DNA from: CAZCPB01 sp964540295
Lineage (GTDB): Bacteria; Planctomycetota; Phycisphaerae; Phycisphaerales; UBA1924
Length of the DNA stretch: 9,704 nt
Direction of reading: 5' to 3'
Assembly (NCBI GenBank): GCA_964540295.1
Contig: CAZIMT010000129.1
Location: 1-9,704, forward strand
Made by a program: the position numbers and the translations under genes. Below the pieces are notes generated by a model. The model saw only the letters and a program-made list of their open reading frames with translations, was not told the DNA's origin and ran no database searches. Within the stretch, counting starts at the first letter, position 1, and the number at the start of each line of letters is the position of its first letter. This document shows positions 7,671-9,704 of this stretch, piece by piece.

Positions 7671-7793
7671 ACGAAGGCAGAGTTACGCCGCCGCGATCTT
7701 CGAATGCATCGAAGTTTGTACAATCGAAAGAGGATCCAAGAGAGCCTCGGCTACGTCAGCCCTGAACAGTTCGAGACGAGCCGACGCGGATAG
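7653..7793 (+). pseudogene. C-terminal remnant of an IS3-family transposase (OrfB)
   Basis: The frame ending at the TAG at 7791-7793 reads YNRKRIQESLGYVSPEQFE (7719-7775). This closely matches the conserved end of IS3-type DDE integrase domains, of the form YNxxRxHSSLGYxSPExFE, with His replaced by Gln. Just upstream, TKAELRR (from 7671) is in the same frame, but the expected IFEYIEV-like segment appears as IFECIEV in the next frame (7696-7716). One inserted base near 7689 and a compensating loss near 7717 explain this. Only about 45 codons survive and the catalytic DDE region is absent, so this is a dead fossil. No terminal inverted repeat or target duplication was recognised. Confidence 0.75.
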
Positions 7794-7963
7794 ATTCACC
7801 CTATCCACCCGAGATGGGTCGGTTCAGTCCGCGATCGCCACGGGGCGGAGACGGATGGAGGGCGGCACGGAAGAGGAGCGGCGAGTATGAGCGGCGGGCA
7901 TGAGAGAGGGTACGAAGCTGGCTCCGAAGCGGCATTGACGAGGTGGGTTCACTCAAGAAAGAA

Positions 7964-7991
7964 CCTCGCGTAAGGCCGCCCTTACGCGAGG
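7964..7991. terminator. Bidirectional rho-independent terminator
   Basis: A perfect 12-bp stem, CCTCGCGTAAGG (7964-7975) with CCTTACGCGAGG (7980-7991), closes a CCGC loop. CTTTGTTTT follows on the + strand and TTCTTTCTTG on the - strand. It most likely ends the PEP-CTERM-like gene, whose stop is at 8078, and blocks any rightward transcript from the decayed region. Confidence 0.9.
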
Positions 7992-8077
7992 CTTTGTTTT
8001 CGTACGAACCGAGCCTCGCTAAATACGGGCCGCTCGGAATCTCAATCACTCACGCGTGACCGTTCACGCTCGACCAC

Positions 8078-9049
8078 TTACGCCCGACGACGGCGGACGA
8101 CGACCAGCCCGCCGAGCCCGAGCAGCGCCATCGCGCCCGGGGCCGGGACGCTGTTCACGCCGATGTACGAGGTCAGCGTCACGCTCGCGCCGGGGGCGAG
8201 CGTGACGCGCCACTGGAACCCGCCGAAGTAGTCAGGACCAGCGCCGACCACCACGCCCGCCGTCGAGCCGCCCGTGCCAGCGAAGCTCTGGTTGGCGTTG
8301 TTCGCGCCGGAGAACACCTTGGTGTTGATGTTGGTGGAGGAGTTGGCCTCCCAGTTGGTCACGCCGATGCCGATGAAGTTCAGGGCGTAACTGCCGCCCA
8401 AAGCGGTGTCGGAGAACGTGAGCGTGCTCGCCGAGCCCGAGACGCTGGCCGCGATCCCGTCGTTGCCGCCAGCGCCGACGCCCAGGATCTGCGAATCGAC
8501 GAGGTTGAAGAAGTCGTAGGTCTCGGTCGTGGCGGCGCGGTTGGTGAACTTCGCGTCGGCCCGCATCACGGCCTGGTTGGCGGCGGCGCCGTCGGTCAGC
8601 GTGTAGGTGATCCCTGCATCGATCCGCGAGCGGTTCGTCTCGAAGACGTCGCCCCAGTTAATCGTGCCCGTGTTGCTGCCCGCTGTGAACGTCTGTGAGT
8701 ACGTGCTCACGCCGCCAGCCGTGCCCGACAAGCCCTTCCCCGCCGTGCCGCCGTTGCTGCCACCCGCGTTTCGAAATCCCCAGCGGTACGAGCGCAACGG
8801 GCTCAGGCCCAGGTTGCTGGCCGTGATCGCGCCGGGCACGTCCGTGAACAGCGACGCCTCAGCGCCCGTCACGTTCGAGGCCGTGTTCCACTGATACGGC
8901 CTGGTCGCGTTCGACAGGCTCGCGCCCCACGCGGGGTTGGTGAACGCGGGGTTGAACGCGGCATTCCCCGCAGTCAACAAGAAATCCGCGTTGGCGGTGC
9001 CCGCAATGGCACCGAGCAACGCGACCGAAACCAATGATGTCGTACGCAC
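8078..9049 (-). CDS. PEP-CTERM-like secreted protein
   Basis: A 323-aa exported protein of unknown function. Residues 1-21 are a Sec signal peptide, with cleavage expected after TANA. The mature part (22-300) is rich in Gly, Ser, Thr, Asn and Ala, low in Cys and Lys, and predicted mostly beta. The C-terminus has the three-part sorting tail: PAPGA (302-306), a hydrophobic helix (MALLGLGGLVVV) and RRRR (319-322). In the PEP-CTERM system an exosortase cuts near such a motif and the protein goes to the envelope or extracellular matrix; no exosortase gene is in the window. The start is the GTG at 9049, supported by GGAGAG with a 6-nt gap to the start codon and by the immediate signal peptide. The gene stands alone, with a strong terminator 87 nt downstream. 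Confidence 0.88.
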   Translation of the reverse strand: MRTTSLVSVALLGAIAGTANADFLLTAGNAAFNPAFTNPAWGASLSNATRPYQWNTASNVTGAEASLFTDVPGAITASNLGLSPLRSYRWGFRNAGGSNGGTAGKGLSGTAGGVSTYSQTFTAGSNTGTINWGDVFETNRSRIDAGITYTLTDGAAANQAVMRADAKFTNRAATTETYDFFNLVDSQILGVGAGGNDGIAASVSGSASTLTFSDTALGGSYALNFIGIGVTNWEANSSTNINTKVFSGANNANQSFAGTGGSTAGVVVGAGPDYFGGFQWRVTLAPGASVTLTSYIGVNSVPAPGAMALLGLGGLVVVRRRRA

Positions 9050-9549
9050 AAGTCTCTCCTATTTTTAGTGTCCAGAGCACACGCCCGTACGCCGGAACAT
9101 ACCGACGGACATCCCCATACGGCGGAAACGCTGGGAGCTTGGACCCAAGCACCCTATCAGCCGACGGATCAGGACTCAAGGGTGTCTCTGAGCTTTCGCG
9201 TTGAACGTCCGAATTGGGGTGAAACACCTACCGCGCCTACGCCGTTTCTCTGCCCGCCAAACCACCTCCCCGGGGCCGAACTTCGTTGATACACAGGACT
9301 CTCCGATTGCGTTCTCGTATGTACGCCAATTCAAAGTTGCCCCCTCCCCAGTCGCCCACCGAACAGAAATCGCTTTGTCGATGAGAACGCGGCGTCCACA
9401 TCGTTCGGATCCTCGACCATGCCGTCCCTCGCTACCATGGCCCCAATTCGAACCTGTCGGCGAGCACCACGCTCAGCGCCAGCTTGCCCTTCGGCCGCGG
9501 CCCGCACGTCTTGGCACGCACCAACTCGCGATCACTCTCGGAGTCCACC
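9050..9549. other. 500-nt divergent intergenic region
   Basis: This region lies between the PEP-CTERM-like gene (-) and icd (+) and must carry both promoters. No hexamer pair stands out; TATGTT on the - strand (9097-9102) is a possible -10 for the secreted protein, and TTGATA (9287-9292) a possible -35 towards icd. Two similar sequences, CCGTACGCCGGAA (9086-9098) and CCATACGGCGGAA (9115-9127), lie 29 nt apart and might be a regulator site, but this is weak. No gene is supported here. Confidence 0.4.
9133..9154. other. Small hairpin in the icd/PEP-CTERM gap
   Basis: GGG-A-GCTTG (9133-9141) pairs with CAAGC-A-CCC (9146-9154), eight base pairs with one A-A mismatch around a GACC loop. There is no T-run on the + side. 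It lies about 85 nt upstream of the PEP-CTERM-like start, so it may be an operator-like site or part of a leader. Confidence 0.35.
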
Positions 9550-9704
9550 ATGCCCACCTCCATCACGATGTCTTCGTCCGGCCTCAACGTTCCCAACGAC
9601 CCCATCATTCCCTTCATCGAGGGCGACGGCACGGGCCCGGACATCTGGCAGGCCTCGGTCCGCGTCATGGACGCGGCCGTCGCCAAGGCTTACGGCGGCA
9701 AGCG
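9550..9704 (+). CDS. icd: Isocitrate dehydrogenase (NADP type), 5' part
   Basis: The first 51 codons of a gene that runs off the right edge. Residues 12-30 read LNVPNDPIIPFIEGDGTGP and are followed by DIWQASVRVMDAAVAKAYGG. This is the N-terminus of homodimeric prokaryotic isocitrate dehydrogenase, compare LNVPENPIIPYIEGDG in the E. coli enzyme. The IEGDGTG loop is the first substrate/cofactor-side motif of the isocitrate/isopropylmalate dehydrogenase fold. The enzyme oxidatively decarboxylates isocitrate to 2-oxoglutarate in the TCA cycle, in the cytoplasm. The ATG at 9550 has GGAG (9540-9543) 6 nt upstream. Cofactor choice (NADP) is inferred from the family, since the determining residues lie beyond the window. 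Confidence 0.9.
   Translation, partial: MPTSITMSSSGLNVPNDPIIPFIEGDGTGPDIWQASVRVMDAAVAKAYGGK

Larger units (their letters stand above)
7384..7963. other. Non-coding stretch with decayed mobile-element sequence
   Basis: About 580 nt with no intact gene. It contains three hairpin-forming sequences (7413-7441, 7547-7565, 7607-7670), an 11-nt direct repeat and the fossil of an IS3-type transposase end at 7653-7793. The one long open frame here, which opens at a TTG at 7540 and ends at 7890, has no ribosome-binding site and passes through the fossil, so it is not called. From 7794 to 7963 I see no recognisable feature. Confidence 0.6.

Noticed and set aside
7540..7890. 116-aa open frame on the + strand
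   Set aside because: TTG start without ribosome-binding site; it runs through the transposase fossil in a shifted frame and has no protein-like pattern elsewhere.
9432..9686. 84-aa open frame on the - strand across the icd start
   Set aside because: Antisense of the clearly recognisable icd N-terminus and its leader.

Overview
The window is GC-rich bacterial DNA, most likely from a planctomycete of the Phycisphaerae type. The clues are indirect. There is a secreted protein ending in a PAPGA + Leu/Gly-rich helix + RRRR sorting tail (the planctomycete flavour of PEP-CTERM), a Tat-exported NHL beta-propeller protein, a protein with a histone H1-like Ala/Lys/Thr tail, and a small proline-rich protein. 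Taxonomy is inferred from gene content only; no rRNA or other marker is present.

Layout. 67-939 (+): a membrane-anchored, TPR-like protein. 3070-1047 (-): a probable two-gene unit, first a MalK/UgpC-type sugar ABC-transporter ATPase, then, 38 nt downstream, a protein with eight TAAR/TAAK tetrads joined to an unrecognised domain. 3337-3597 (+): an 86-aa helix plus polyproline protein, ending at a bidirectional terminator shared with the convergent secreted cyclophilin at 4450-3725 (-). The 180-nt gap at 4451-4630 is a divergent promoter region. It drives the cyclophilin leftwards and, rightwards, a Tat-exported NHL protein (4631-5692) whose promoter position implies a leaderless mRNA. A glycosyltransferase (5710-7383) follows 17 nt later, fused to a C-terminal Rossmann-like domain and carrying an octamer-based palindromic repeat in its inter-domain linker.

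From 7384 to 8077 there is no intact gene. This stretch holds several hairpins, a short direct repeat and the frameshifted C-terminal fossil of an IS3-family transposase, and it ends in a strong bidirectional terminator. 9049-8078 (-) is a PEP-CTERM-like secreted protein with a GTG start. About 500 nt of non-coding DNA separates it from the 5' end of an NADP-type isocitrate dehydrogenase gene (icd), which starts at 9550 and runs off the window.

Most genes are unrelated housekeeping or envelope functions in short transcription units; I see no defence system, CRISPR array or prophage. The least ordinary items are the palindromic octamer element inside the glycosyltransferase gene, the H1-like tail fused to an unknown domain, the probable leaderless gene, and the start of the first gene, where a hairpin appears to bring a distant Shine-Dalgarno site close to the ATG.
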